Origin: Cyclina sinensis | Taxonomy: Eukaryota; Mollusca; Bivalvia; Venerida; Veneridae | Reading direction: 5' to 3' | Length of the DNA stretch: 64,000 nucleotides | Assembly: GCA_012932295.1 (NCBI GenBank) | Contig: JAAONU010000014.1 | Location: 22,338,011 to 22,402,010 of the forward strand | Shown here: positions 26,030 through 38,004 of the stretch, piece by piece | How the letters are laid out: the number at the start of each line of letters is the position of its first letter | Numbering within the stretch: position 1 is the stretch's first letter | Made by a program: the position numbers and the translations under genes | The notes under the pieces: model-generated | Database searches by the model: none | What the model saw: the letters and a program-made list of their open reading frames with translations, nothing else | Told to the model about the DNA's origin: nothing

Positions 26030-27525
26030 AACCTATGAGCCTCTCTTACTGCAATTTCTCTAGGGAGATATGTTGGTGTGACGTTCTGTTTCATAAAAAG
26101 ACTGATCTTAATAGACACCTTTCATCTGCCGATCACAGACGCCTTACAGTACCGTGCCCTTGGTGTCTATGCAAAGACCGCTTCTTCACGCGAGTGGCTG
26201 ATATCAGTGATCATGTCGATAAAATCTATACAAAGGTTTTTGTATCAAGAACATTGCTAACAGCAAAGAATGTGTTCTATATCGCGAGATTATGCAATTA
26301 TAACTGCGGAAGTAACGAAGTACGATCATGAAAATGCCCGTAAACTACGTTCAGCTGTCAGAAAATGGGCGGAGAGTTTCACTTATACCGAGGAGAGGAT
26401 GGACATATGGTCGGATGGCTGAAAGGAGGGTTTCAAAGAAGAATAGAAGAAGAGATCTCGTAAATCTGTGTCGAGTGGGAGTGTTAGACGCACTGTAACA
26501 AGTAAGTAAGGAGCTTGTGGTTCTGCGGAACATGATACAGTAGTAAACATAAGAAGTTCGGTTATAGTAGGGAAATGAGAGAGAATGAACTAAACAGTGC
26601 AGGAAACTTCAGTATTGGAGATGGTAACCATGGAAGTAAAGGTGAGAGAGAAGCGCATGATGTTCGCGGAATGGGGGCTGCACGCAATGAGCTTGACAAG
26701 AGGAGAACAAATGATAAACAAACGATAGAAAATTGGAACAAGAATGGAAATTCACGACGACACAGTAGTAGTGAAGATAGTAACGACAGAGATAGAAAAG
26801 AAGTAAACAGTTTCGAAGTTATAGGGAATCAGGAAGAGATAACAGAGAAAGAGGTGAAACAAAGAGAGGAAATAGGGACAGGGAAAGAACTGAAGGAACA
26901 TCAGATGGAAAGGAAAAAGAAAGGGATATTGCTAGAGGAAAAACCACTAGAGACATAACAGAAAAGGGGAGAGATAGTGGAGAAACATGAAAGGAAAAGG
27001 AAAAGTGACTTGGAAAGCAAAAGTGACGGAAGAAAAAAAGATGGATGCACTAGAGAAACGAGAAGTGAGGAAGAAAGATCTAGGAACGAAACAAGAAAAG
27101 AAAACTAAACTAGAAGTGGTGAACCGGGTCAGGAAAAGGAAAGAGATGGTGATAAGACAAATGACAAAAACAAGGGCATTGAAACAGAAGCCGTTGGAGG
27201 TCAAAACTCAGAAAAAAGTCAACATTAGTATTTTACGGAAACGAAAGAACGTTGAAAATAATGCTTGTGATATCCCTGCAAAGACACAAAGAATAGATGA
27301 GCTAGATAACTATTTTGAAAATATTGAATTAAGAGAGAAAGAGATAGGCAAAGGTAATGAATTACAGGAGGAAGACGGAGTAGAAAAAGATAGAGTGAAA
27401 TCGGATTCATCAAGTTCATCTTCTTCTAGCTCAGATTCGTGTACTTCAAGTTCGAGTGCAAATTCAGACACCTCACCCGCCGTCTACAGGCCTACGTTCT
27501 CGTGCGTTTGTGATTTTGAGTAGGA
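26030..27525 (+). pseudogene. Accessory region after pol: zinc-finger-like and charged Ser-tailed frames
   Basis: Three consecutive open stretches on the pol strand. 26035-26331 (98 aa) contains two C2H2-like fingers (ICWCDVLFHKKTDLNRHL then SSADH; VPCPWC with a later SDHVDK), each with one imperfect ligand. 26575-26958 (127 aa) and 26987-27523 (178 aa) are very rich in Lys, Arg and Glu; the last ends in a long serine run (SDSSSSSSSSSDS). Their shared composition suggests one ancestral frame broken by indels. They lie between integrase and the 3' LTR, where gypsy elements normally carry little or an env-like frame. I do not recognise the protein. A captured host fragment is an alternative. 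Confidence 0.45.
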
Positions 27526-28059
27526 GAGCAATGGTATTATGACAACCTGCAAGGCGTATTTGGTCAAGAACGTTACAACTAGAACTGAAAGATGAAAGAT
27601 AGATCTCATGGCCACCCAGTAATTGGCGGACTCTGAGCTTCGGTCTAAGACTTTTTGTCATTGAACAGATGGCGTTGACATTAGAGAGAGGCTCATGTGA
27701 TGAATTCCCGAAAACACCTAAACAGCTATTAGTCGATAAATATATATTTCTGATGCTTGAGCGCCAAGAAAATCTCTGCCTGGTCCAACCGAAAAAAAAA
27801 CAAAGTTCTGCGTCGGGACATAGGTGATAGTCGCCAGTCTTTGTCTATTACAAAGACTTTGGGGAGGGCCGACCGTTGGACTGACGTCGACCAGATAATT
27901 GACTCTCTAGAATCGAATAATATAACGATCGAAGTATAAACTAAAGAGCTGAAGTCGTCTCTGGTCAGATGGATTTGTGACTATTGTTTGTGAAAAACAT
28001 TAGTTTCTGCTAAAATGTTACTAGCAGTGTTTCAATTCATTAACTGTATTAAGCTAAGA

Positions 28060-29286
28060 TGGTATTTGTTGAAATGCACATATATCTGGGATAAGTACTT
28101 ATCTCTATTGACATTAAATCGATTGTTCTGCTTTGATATGCCTAACGGTGAAATTAGAAGATAATCCAGGAGAATTATTTTTACGAAGGAGAGGGAAGTG
28201 TAATATGAGGAAACTTAGGTGGACACACACACACACACACACACACACATGAACGGCCTTCCCGAAAGATAAAAACGCAAAAACATGTTAAAATATGTCC
28301 TACACAAATGATCCACATAGCATATTCGTTTTACGTAATGTAACAATGAAGAGAAACACATTTGCTTACAGGAAAACATTCTGATCGATTAAGATGCTAT
28401 CCTTTATACTATTACGGTTAAAATTCTGCCAATTTTGTATATTGCTGGACCCATCACAGAAATCAGTATGGGCGCAAGAAATAATCTACGCATGAAAATT
28501 ATATTCTAGGGACTAACATCCGACCCTAAAAAAACCGGATTATACTGTACTAATTAAGACATATAGACATACAGACATATAGGAACTAACAGGTCGTCAC
28601 CAAGATGGTTTGTGCATAATTTAGGAATCGGTCTTTCTTACGAGCGCATGCTTTCTATTTTTAAATGTGTTACTTGACATCAGAAGTCAGCTCTGATTGG
28701 TTCATTAGTGCAGCTTCCAGTCACCGGATTGGCAGAACACTACCACCATAATGCTGCTTCTGGGATCTGATTCGATCAGCTTCACGTGTATCCCTGGCAG
28801 ATGACGTAAAGCAGACGAAGTTGAGCTCACGCAAAATGAAACAAAAACGTGCAAGAAGGAAGACGAGCCTTTTTGTTTCGGACACTATTTGGAACACTTG
28901 ATTTTCATAATTCTCTAAAATAAATTAAAATAAATATCTTTTTTAACAAACATTGTTTCGAAATCACAATTTTTACACTATTAACGCCTTAACTTGGAAA
29001 TGGACAGGGATATGTAAATAAAACTAAATATATATATTTATTTCTGAACTAAAACGAAACTTGGGCTTTAATTAAATAACACTTACTAACATTTCATAAA
29101 CTTTATTTAAAGCAAAAGAAGAATAACTAAAGATCTAGATCATTCTTAGAAAAATTTCAGTTATAAATAAATAAATAATAAATTCATATTTTTTCGTTTG
29201 ATCGTTTGTGTGCAAGCCACCCATTCACAGGATTAAGGTTAGTATCCCTACTATTTCCTGCACGAGTAAAGCCCGGTTCTAGTACA
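28060..29286 (+). repeat. 3' LTR
   Basis: Matches the 5' LTR in order but is about 230 bp longer, partly because of an (AC)n tract and a segment around 28260-28480. It ends …cccggttctagtaca, after which class A unit sequence resumes (atgtttacgccaacgtct). Confidence 0.8.
28223..28249. repeat. (AC)n microsatellite inside the 3' LTR
   Basis: About 13 uninterrupted AC dinucleotides. Absent at the corresponding place in the 5' LTR. Confidence 0.95.
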
Positions 29287-29393
29287 AGAATAATTATTTA
29301 ATGTTTACGCCAACGTCTTAGAAAATAAGTTATTATTGTAAAAATGTAATTGTATACAAAATGTGTGTGAGAAAAAATGTTAAATTACTTAAG

Positions 29394-29534
29394 CATGCAG
29401 TTTGGGAATGTTTGGTCAGAATTGCTCGGAATCCTGTCCCGACAATTGCAAAGACAACAAAACATGTAACAACACAACTGGTTACTGTGATCATGGTTGC
29501 AAACCTGGTTACCAAGGAAAGATATGCAATGAAA
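29394..29534 (+). CDS. EGF-like exon A16 (RPTP ectodomain)
   Basis: Complete 141-nt phase 1-1 exon with eight cysteines, acceptor …acttaag and donor GTAAGT. It reads CSLGMFGQNCSESCPDNC… with CNNTTGYC, so it is the most diverged class A exon. Its flanks resemble class A introns but are strongly diverged, so this copy has escaped array homogenisation. It lies just downstream of the 3' LTR. Confidence 0.8.
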
Positions 29535-32260
29535 GTAAGTTGGACTTATTTTCATTTGAAATACTTAGGCATGTTATTCTAAAATAATGTATACTCATTC
29601 AGCTTGATAGTACAGGCACAGTTTTTTTTGGGAAAAAGTTGTTTTCTTAAATGCATATACAATTAAATCTTAATGCTTTCTTTTGTGTTCTTACAAACGC
29701 TATGTCAGAAAAACTGTTTATTTATGTATCTTAATAAAGTACTTGTTTATGTTATTGTAATGAGTATACCTCAGCGAAGAACAGCTTTAACGGAAGTTGC
29801 GATGATACTCCAGAAATATGTTTTCACTAATTAAAAGTTCATACTAGTTTCTTGCAAACAAATCTTTTTTCTAGATTTTATTCACTATCTAACTCAATAC
29901 AAGGTATATATGAGTTACAATTATTCTGCACCGTTGGGGGAAGGACTGTGCAAAATTTCTGGACTAACTACTGTATCTGAAACTCAAGGTTCCATATTTT
30001 TATTCGTTTAAGATATTGTCTTTGAGGTTTTTTCACATATTTTGTACAATTAAAATAAGTTAATGAAAAACCATCTCCAGTTCACTAAAATGATTTTAAC
30101 AGAATAGGTAACTCCCCCGTTAGTAAAGAGAAAACCTCAGAACATATACAGTAGTGAGAAGTAATTTGTCGTTACTTTGGGAAACTAGTTTTATACTCAT
30201 TCTGATAAGAAATGGCTCCCATTCGTGTCATTTTGGATGCTTTTGGTCACAGTTGCAACTCAGTAACATTTTCACTTTACTTACTAATTGAAACATGGGA
30301 AACACATTAGTATCCTTAACACATTATTCCTGACAAAGTGTGATTGCACGGGGGTTAATTATAACACTATCTGGCAATATCTTACACGAATGTCCTGTTT
30401 ATGCAACTTATCTAGACTGTGGACTTACTAGATATTTTATCAAGTTAGAACAGAACCGCTAGACTTTCTTTGGTATATTTTGTTTGACAAGTTAGGTAAA
30501 ATCTTATACGAAAAGCAAACTGTTCTATTTCTATGGAAAGTTTTTTTGGTCTTTTTTTCTAAACAGAAAACAAGGTCAAAAAAAGGTTTATAAAAACTAG
30601 CACATGTACCTAGAACAAAAGATATTTGTTTCCTGTCTACATAGATCATATATATTCAAACAATTCTGGCTTGTTCTACTGCAGCTTATACGACATGAAA
30701 TGTCCATACAGATATTTGAATGATCATTTTTCAAAATATCTTTTTCCCAGATTATCCAAATGCACTCAGCCGTTGGACGTCTTCACATAAGTCAGAGACA
30801 TTTTTTTCGTATAAAAGGAGAAATGTTATTGCGAAACCTCTGCTCTGTTCTGAACTTTCTTTATTTCTGGATGGTAGAAGTGTCTAGTAATCTGTAAACA
30901 TAATGTAAATACATTAGTTTTGGATAACTATCAAATACTCTGTCCTTTAGCTACATGTCGAAAAACTGTATGACACTAATTATCAGTTCGCTAACAGAAG
31001 TTTGATAAGATAGGAACAACTTAACTTACAAGACAAGTGTGACTTATTCACTAGTTCATGTTTTACCAACATTGAACGTTTTCGACTTATTTTTCTGTTC
31101 TGTAACTTACACATGCTTTTGGCATATGGCTCGCTTGTTTGGTACGAGATATTTTACCTGATAATAATTTAGTGAGAACCTTGAGTGAATGAACGGTATT
31201 TTTAAGTTAAAGGGTCTTGATGTCGGGTTGTTTCAAAAATATTTTGTTTTTAATAATCACTTGAGTTACTTTACTGATATGTAGATGAGCTTTACCTAAA
31301 ATAGTATGTTTTCGAAAGAGTTACAGTTAGAAAATGCTCATTCGTACACTATGTGTGATGCTATTCGCCATATGTATATGATCAGTTACCATGCTTTTGA
31401 AAGGTTTTAATAAAATATCCTGCTCAGTTCCTTAATATTAGGTTTTAAATTTCTTTTATGAAGTAACATTGTAATACTGTATACATATAGTTTGCTTTAC
31501 AAATGCTTTACAAACTAAATTTGCTCTCGTAAATCATATTTTTTGTTTAAACTTTCTGCAGTTAGTGTAGCATTATTTCGACTGACATTTTGTTGTGTAT
31601 TATTAGTATTATATTCATAATATTAACTATTCAATGTTCTTGTCATAAGACATTCAAGGTCAACGCAAAACAAGTAATGTCATTACAACATAGCCATTTC
31701 CTTACACTTATTTGTTCAATGTAATGTATTGTGCAGAACGGTCTTAACTGCAGTTAGACTGTTCTGCGCTGTAGAAAGATCCTATTCAGATAAAGAGTTT
31801 TTGCAAATGCATTATTCATTTTTTAAATTTCTTCAGATTTCATTCCATTTAAAATCTCAATGTGTGTTAAAATGCAGTGTAAAAATGTGACTTTCATAAA
31901 AACCGATTTCCAGTTAACCCGTGATATCATTTGTAACACGTAAAAATACGATGAGAATTGGATATTTAGAGATAGATCAAAAAGAGGTAAATTGAGATTG
32001 TGTCACAAAAATGATAATGTAATCCCACAAGAGTTAAGAGTTTCTCTACACAACATAGTTTGTGCTCATTCATGTTTACGCATCTGCTGTGTTAAACAAC
32101 CAAATATCGTGGCATACAATTGTTATTACTATTTTATTTTCGTAAAAGAAAACATGACATGGCACTGACAAGATGCATGATACATGTAAATAAACACAAC
32201 GGTAACAAAAATTAACGACATGACATGAAAACTTTGAAAACCATGTGATGCCCACCAATA
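29535..32260 (+). other. Intron between EGF classes A and B; no gene seen
   Basis: The first 0.9 kb is a diverged class A intron (ttctt-acaaacgct, cgaagaacagctttaacgga, cccagttcactaaa-type landmarks). From about 30.4 kb the sequence is AT-rich with no recognisable domain, RNA gene or repeat in either strand. Confidence 0.6.
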
Positions 32261-32269
32261 CCAGGGATA

Positions 32270-32950
32270 ACAAATAAAGGAAATGATTCCTTTTATTTCC
32301 ATTATGGTCCCTGATATTGGAGGCATGACACGAAAAGTCATGTTTTAATAATCATATGTCGATAAACTGCACTTAAATGGTAATGGTACTATATAATTAA
32401 GATTTTAGATCATTATCAACATAATCACAGCCTAAATTATGCATCATAAAAACGTTAGCATCACAGGGACCATACAACTAATAATTGAATTGAGCTAAGA
32501 TTAAAAATTGTAGGGGTTTATACATTTAAAAGGCAGTATTAAGAGGCATCCATACATATTGTGCATATTATCATAAACAAAAATCTCCAAACTCCAAACT
32601 ATTAAATTTCAAGAGCACGAAAAAATTAATTTCACAGTATATCAGTTCATTAAGATATATATAAGCACAGTAACAAGAAAAGCTAAAGAGCCACAAAATG
32701 GGTTTTGATGGCATTTTTAAAGGATTTTGGTGATTTAATATCACTGAGATCTAGAGGAAGACCGTTCCATAATGACACACCGTTATAGGCAAAACTGCCT
32801 ACCTTTGGCAAACTAAAAGGCACTGTGTCCTTAAAAGTGTCATTACTTCCTGCATCTGGTAAAGAGTGAACAGACAATCTTAACCTTGTACAGTGATCAT
32901 GTACACAAGTTACTGGTACAAAATGCTCTTTGAGATAATAAGTAGCTCAA
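32270..32950 (-). mobile_element. LINE 3' end (RT C-terminus and 3' UTR), minus strand
   Basis: Read from about 32950 down to the stop at 32683, the minus strand encodes YYLKEHFVPV, then SLPDAGSNDTFKD, SFAYNGVSLWNGLPLDLSD and SPKSFKNAIKTHF. From family knowledge, the 'LWN.LP.(D)…SFK..L/IK' ending is the C-terminus of many non-LTR retrotransposon ORF2 proteins. The stretch to about 32270 or slightly beyond is probably its 3' UTR. Only the tail is present, as expected from 5' truncation. Confidence 0.68.
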
Positions 32951-33010
32951 TGTAAATGTATTATCTAAGAAAATAAGTTTTTATTGAGATAAAAGTCTTA
33001 ACAACTTCAG

Positions 33011-33151
33011 TGTGCAGCAACGGGACGTATGGTCACAACTGTTCAGAAACATGCCCCGACAATTGCAAGGACAACACACATTGCAACCATCAAAATGGGC
33101 ATTGTGAAAATGGTTGCAAACCTGGTTACCACGGAGAGAAATGCACGAAAC
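33011..33151 (+). CDS. EGF-like exon B1 (RPTP ectodomain)
   Basis: 141 nt, phase 1-1, between a good acceptor (gtcttaacaacttcag) and a GTTAGT donor. It encodes CSNGTYGHNC … CPDNCKDNTHC … CKPGYHGEKC with eight cysteines. His before the fifth cysteine distinguishes it from B2-B5, which have Arg. Class A to B junctions give an ATG codon and B to B junctions give CTG, so the frame continues. Confidence 0.85.
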
Positions 33152-33878
33152 GTTAGTTGAATGTAGTTTTCTTGAAATCCTTAGACATTTCATTTTCAAC
33201 GTGAAAAAAATGCTATGAATTCTGTCTAACAAAATTATATGTACTTTTTCAGTTTGAATGAACTGACACACTTATATTAGAAAAAGTTCGAAGTAATGGA
33301 TTTACAAATATTTCTTATTACTTCCTTTAGTTCAGATAAGTACAGTAAATGCAGCTGGATTACTTTTTTCTTATCTGCTTAACTGTTTGTTCAAAATATT
33401 TCAAAGACTATTCTATTCGTAACAAACAAATAAACTATGTTCTACCGCTGTGGAATTGAATTACTTCGAGATAAAACATAAAGGGAAATTGAAATGTTTG
33501 TCCGAACAAAAAACCGTTATAATTCCAAATGTGAGACACTATCATCAAAAACGGTTATTGTTTATTAATAATAACGCACATTTCTGCATTAAGTAATCAG
33601 ATATCACTGTTATCAATCTTAGTGGAAGACCGTTCCATAATGACACACCGTTATAGGCAAAACTGCCTACCTTTGGCAAACATAAAGGCACTGTGTCCTT
33701 AAAAGTGTCATTACTTCCTGCATCTGGTAAAGAGTGAACAGATAATCTTAACCTTGTACAGTGATTATGTACACACGTTACTGGTACAAAATACTCTTTG
33801 AGATAATTAGTAGCTCAATGTAAATGTATAATGTAAGAAAATAAGTTGTTATTGAGATAAACGTCTTAACAACTTCAG

Positions 33879-34019
33879 TGTGCAGCAACGGGACGTATGG
33901 TCACAACTGTTCAGAAACATGCCCCGACAATTGCAAGGACAACACACGTTGCAACCATCAAAATGGGCATTGTGAAAATGGTTGCAAACCTGGTTACCAT
34001 GGAGAGAAATGCACGAAAC
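33879..34019 (+). CDS. EGF-like exon B2 (RPTP ectodomain)
   Basis: Complete phase 1-1 exon with eight cysteines, 868 bp after B1. It has the DNTRC form. The donor GTTAGT and acceptor are unchanged. Confidence 0.85.
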
Positions 34020-34746
34020 GTTAGTTGAATGTAGTTTTCTTGAAATCCTTAGACATTTCATTTTCAACGTGAAAAAAATGCTATGAATTCTGTCTAACAA
34101 AATTATATGTACTTTTTCAGTTTGAATGAACTGACACACTTATATTAGAAAAAGTTCGAAGTAATGGATTTACAAATATTTCTTATTACTTCCTTTAGTT
34201 CAGATAAGTACAGTAAATGCAGCTGGATTACTTTTTTCTTATCTGCTTAACTGTTTGTTCAAAATATTTCAAAGACTATTCTATTCGTAACAAACAAATA
34301 AACTATGTTCTACCGCTGTGGAATTGAATTACTTTGAGATAAAACATAAAGGGAAATTGAAATGTTTGTCCGAACAAAAAACCGTTATTATTCCAAATGT
34401 GAGACACTGTCATCAAAAACGGTTATTGTTTATTAATAATAACGCACATTTCTGCATTAAGTAATCAGATATCACTGTTATCAATCTTAGTGGAAGACCG
34501 TTCCATAATGACACACCGTTATAGGCAAAACTGCCTACCTTTGGCAAACTTAAAGGCACTGTGTCCTTAAAAGTGTCATTACTTCCTGCATCTGGTAAAG
34601 AGTGAACAGACAATCTTAACCTTGTACAGTGATTATGTACACACGTTACTGGTACAAAATACTCTTTGAGATAATTAGTAGCTCAATGTAAATGTATAAT
34701 GTAAGAAAATAAGTTTTTATTGAGATAAACGTCTTAACAACTTCAG

Positions 34747-34887
34747 TGTGCAGCAACGGGACGTATGGTCACAACTGTTCAGAAACCTGCCCCGACAATT
34801 GCAAGGACAACACACGTTGCAACCATCAAAATGGGCATTGTGAAAATGGATGCAAACCTGGTTACCATGGAGAGAAATGCACGAAAC
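34747..34887 (+). CDS. EGF-like exon B3 (RPTP ectodomain)
   Basis: Complete phase 1-1 exon with eight cysteines, 868 bp after B2. It has CENGC with an Asp variant (aatggatgc) and a CCTGCC codon pair at the third cysteine, shared with B4. Confidence 0.85.
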
Positions 34888-35614
34888 GTTAGTTGAATGT
34901 AGTTTTCTTGAAATCCTTAGACATTTCATTTTCAACGTGAAAAAAATGCTATGAATTCTGTCTAACAAAATTATATGTACTTTTTCAGTTTGAATGAACT
35001 GACACACTTATATTAGAAAAAGTTCGAAGTAATGGATTTACAAATATTTCTTATTACTTCCTTTAGTTCAGATAAGTACAGTAAATGCAGCTGGATTACT
35101 TTTTTCTTATCTGCTTAACTGTTTGTTCAAAATATTTCAAAGACTATTCTATTCGTAACAAACAAATAAACTATGTTCTACCGCTGTGGAATTGAATTAC
35201 TTCGAGATAAAACATAAAGGGAAATTGAAATGTTTGTCCGAACAAAAAACCGTTATAATTCCAAATGTGAGACACTGTCATCAAAAACGGTTATTGTTTA
35301 TTAATAATAACGCACATTTCTGCATTAAGTAATCAGATATCACTGTTATCAATCTTAGTGGAAGACCGTTCCATAATGACACACCGTTATAGGCAAAACT
35401 GCCTACCTTTGGCAAACTTAAAGGCACTGTGTCCTTAAAAGTGTCATTCCTTCCTGCATCTGGTAAAGAGTGAACAGACAATCTTAACCTTGTACAGTGA
35501 TTATGTACACACGTTACTGGTACAAAATACTCTTTGAGATAATTAGTAGCTCAATGTAAATGTATAATGTAAGAAAATAAGTTTTTATTGAGATAAACGT
35601 CTTAACAACTTCAG

Positions 35615-35755
35615 TGTGCAGCAACGGGACGTATGGTCACAACTGTTCAGAAACCTGCCCCGACAATTGCAAGGACAACACACGTTGCAACCATCAAAAT
35701 GGGCATTGTGAAAATGGATGCAAACCTGGTTACCATGGAGAGAAATGCACGAAAC
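35615..35755 (+). CDS. EGF-like exon B4 (RPTP ectodomain)
   Basis: Complete phase 1-1 exon, identical to B3 by eye. B3 and B4 probably come from the most recent duplication or conversion event. Confidence 0.85.
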
Positions 35756-36483
35756 GTTAGTTGAATGTAGTTTTCTTGAAATCCTTAGACATTTCATTTT
35801 CAACGTGAAAAAAATGCTATGAATTCTGTCTAACAAAATTATATGTACTTTTTCAGTTTGAATGAACTGACACACTTATATTAGAAAAAGTTCGAAGTAA
35901 TGGATTTACAAATATTTCTTATTACTTCCTTTAGTTCAGATAAGTACAGTAAATGCAGCTGGATTACTTTTTTCTTATCTGCTTAACTGTTTGTTCAAAA
36001 TATTTCAAAGACTATTCTATTCGTAACAAACAAATAAACTATGTTCTACCGCTGTGGAATTGAATTACTTCGAGATAAAAACATAAAGGGAAATTGAAAT
36101 GTTTGTCCGAACAAAAAACTGTTATAATTCCAAATGTGAGACACTATCATCAAAAACGGTTATTGTTTATTAATAATAACGCACATTTCTGCATTAAGTA
36201 ATCAGATATCACTGTTATCAATCTTTGTGGAAGACCGTTCCATAATGACACACCGTTATAGGCAAAACTGCCTACCTTTGGCAAACTAAAAGGCACTGTG
36301 TCCTTAAAAGTGTCATTACTTCCTGCATCTGGTAAAGAGTGAACAGACAATCTTAACCTTGTACAGTGATCATGTACACACGTTACTGGTACAAAATACT
36401 CTTTGAGATAATTAGTAGCTCAATGTAAATGTATTATCTAAGAAAATAAGTTTTTATTGAGATAAACGTCTTAACAACTTCAG

Positions 36484-36624
36484 TGTGCAGCAACGGGACG
36501 TATGGTCACAACTGTTCAGAAACCTGCCCCGACAATTGCAAGGACAACACACGTTGCAACCATCAAAATGGGCATTGTGAAAATGGTTGCAAACCTGGTT
36601 ACCATGGAGAGAAATGCACGAAAC
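36484..36624 (+). CDS. EGF-like exon B5 (RPTP ectodomain)
   Basis: Complete phase 1-1 exon with eight cysteines, 869 bp after B4. It is the last intact EGF exon before the transmembrane exon. Its end phase (1) fits the transmembrane exon start at 41072, giving Pro-Leu at the junction. Confidence 0.85.
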
Positions 36625-37326
36625 GTTAGTTGAATGTAGTTTTCTTGAAATCCTTAGACATTTCATTTTCAACGTGAAAAAAATGCTATGAATTCTGTCT
36701 AACAAAATTATATGTACTTTTTCAGTTTGAATGAACTGACACACTTATATTAGAAAAAGTTCGAAGTAATGGATTTACAAATATTTCTAATTACTTCCTT
36801 TAGTTCAGATAAGTACAGTAAATGCAGCTGGATTACTTTTTTCTTATCTGCTTAACTGTTTGTTCAAAATATTTCAAAGACTATTCTATTCGTAACAAAC
36901 AAATAAACTATGTTCTACCGCTGTGGAATTGAATTACTTCGAGATAAAAACATAAAGGGAAATTGAAATGTTTATCTGAACAAAAAACTGTTATAATTCT
37001 TAAAGTGAGACACTGTCATCCAAAACGGTTATTGTTTATTAATAATAACGCATATTTCTTCATTAAGTAATCAGACAACACTGTTATCAGTATTATTGCT
37101 CCCGGTCTTCCTCATAACAGATGCCCCTTAAATAGGTTAGTAATTAAAGTATCTCGTTTTAGTGAAATTCCTTGTTCTTTCACGTGTTCCGTGTATTGCA
37201 CTTGTTCATTTGGACTTGATTTAATGTCTCATCCGAAAGACAATAAATTTTATTAGTGGAAATGGAGTTCGAAGTCTAGCTCCTTCATAGAATATCCTAT
37301 GTTATACAACATGACCATCCCTCTTT

Positions 37327-37375
37327 TTGTGAAAACGATTCAAACCTGGTTACCATTGAGAGAAATGCACGAAAC
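37327..37375 (+). pseudogene. Remnant of a class B EGF-like exon
   Basis: It matches the last third of a class B exon (gtgaaaa…, caaacctggttaccat, agaaatgcacgaaac) followed by a GTAAGT donor and about 70 bp of class B intron. One base is missing in the codon for the seventh cysteine, so the frame shifts. The 5' part is gone. It marks the earlier downstream edge of the class B array. Confidence 0.75.
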
Positions 37376-38004
37376 GTAAGTTGAATGTAATTTTCTTGAA
37401 ATCCCTAGACATTTCATTTTCAACATGAAAAATGCTTTGAATTCTGTCTAAAAATGTAATATATACTCATTTAGATTGAAAGCTTTGACATTTTTTATCA
37501 TTATTAATAAGAAAAAGAAATACGTACATATATTTTTTTTCTTTCTTTAGTTTTTAACAGAAGTACTTTCCCAGTTACATACTTAGTGTATATCATCGAA
37601 ACATGGCACCTTGGTTTAATTTTTCATCTAAAACACAATCAGAAGTTAAAATATTGGAATGGCAGGGTCAAACTCGGAACCCCTAGTCCATCACAAAGTT
37701 TTAATGCAGTTACCACCACAACGTTGTCGGAAGAAATCCATTTTGACACCGATGTTATAGACTTTATGATGTTTTGGCATTAGCCAGATGCTAAACGAAT
37801 GCAAAACTAGTAGGAAGTGACGTGTCATCTGTGATGAAATGTGACTTTTTTCGGATATTGTTCATTCAAGTACGACAATTTAAATTAGAGTTCAATTGAA
37901 TATTTATGTATTCAAACAGTTAACACTTAAGCCCTGGAATATACAGATGGAATTTGTGTCGCTAAATTTGTGTTCATTATAACACTATGTACACAATACA
38001 TTTT

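Larger units (their letters stand above)
20970..29286 (+). mobile_element. Degenerate Ty3/gypsy-type LTR retroelement inserted in the EGF array
   Basis: Two diverged direct repeats (about 20970-21962 and 28060-29286) bracket a primer-binding site and broken gag and pol remnants in the expected order: gag, RT, RNase H, integrase. Stop codons and frameshifts occur in every domain, so it is non-functional. About 2.4 kb of extra sequence lies between integrase and the 3' LTR. The outer edges are uncertain by about 30 bp and I see no clean target-site duplication. It lies in the intron between EGF exons A15 and A16. Confidence 0.88.
32756..37090 (+). repeat. Five tandem 868/869-bp units, each with one EGF-like exon (class B)
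   Basis: Units begin at GGAAGACCGTTCC: 32756, 33624, 34492, 35360 and 36229, with steps of 868, 868, 868 and 869. Copies differ at only a handful of bases. Each unit starts with the same minus-strand LINE fragment and contains one EGF exon. Copies 2-5 join the LINE fragment to a cagatatcactgttatcaatctt sequence, while copy 1 continues into the longer LINE. The duplication breakpoint is therefore inside the LINE. The last unit ends at about 37090. Confidence 0.96.

Noticed and set aside
32981..36744. 96-codon minus-strand frames repeated five times in the class B units
   Set aside because: They are antisense to the EGF exon and its intron and owe their repetition to the 868-bp duplication.
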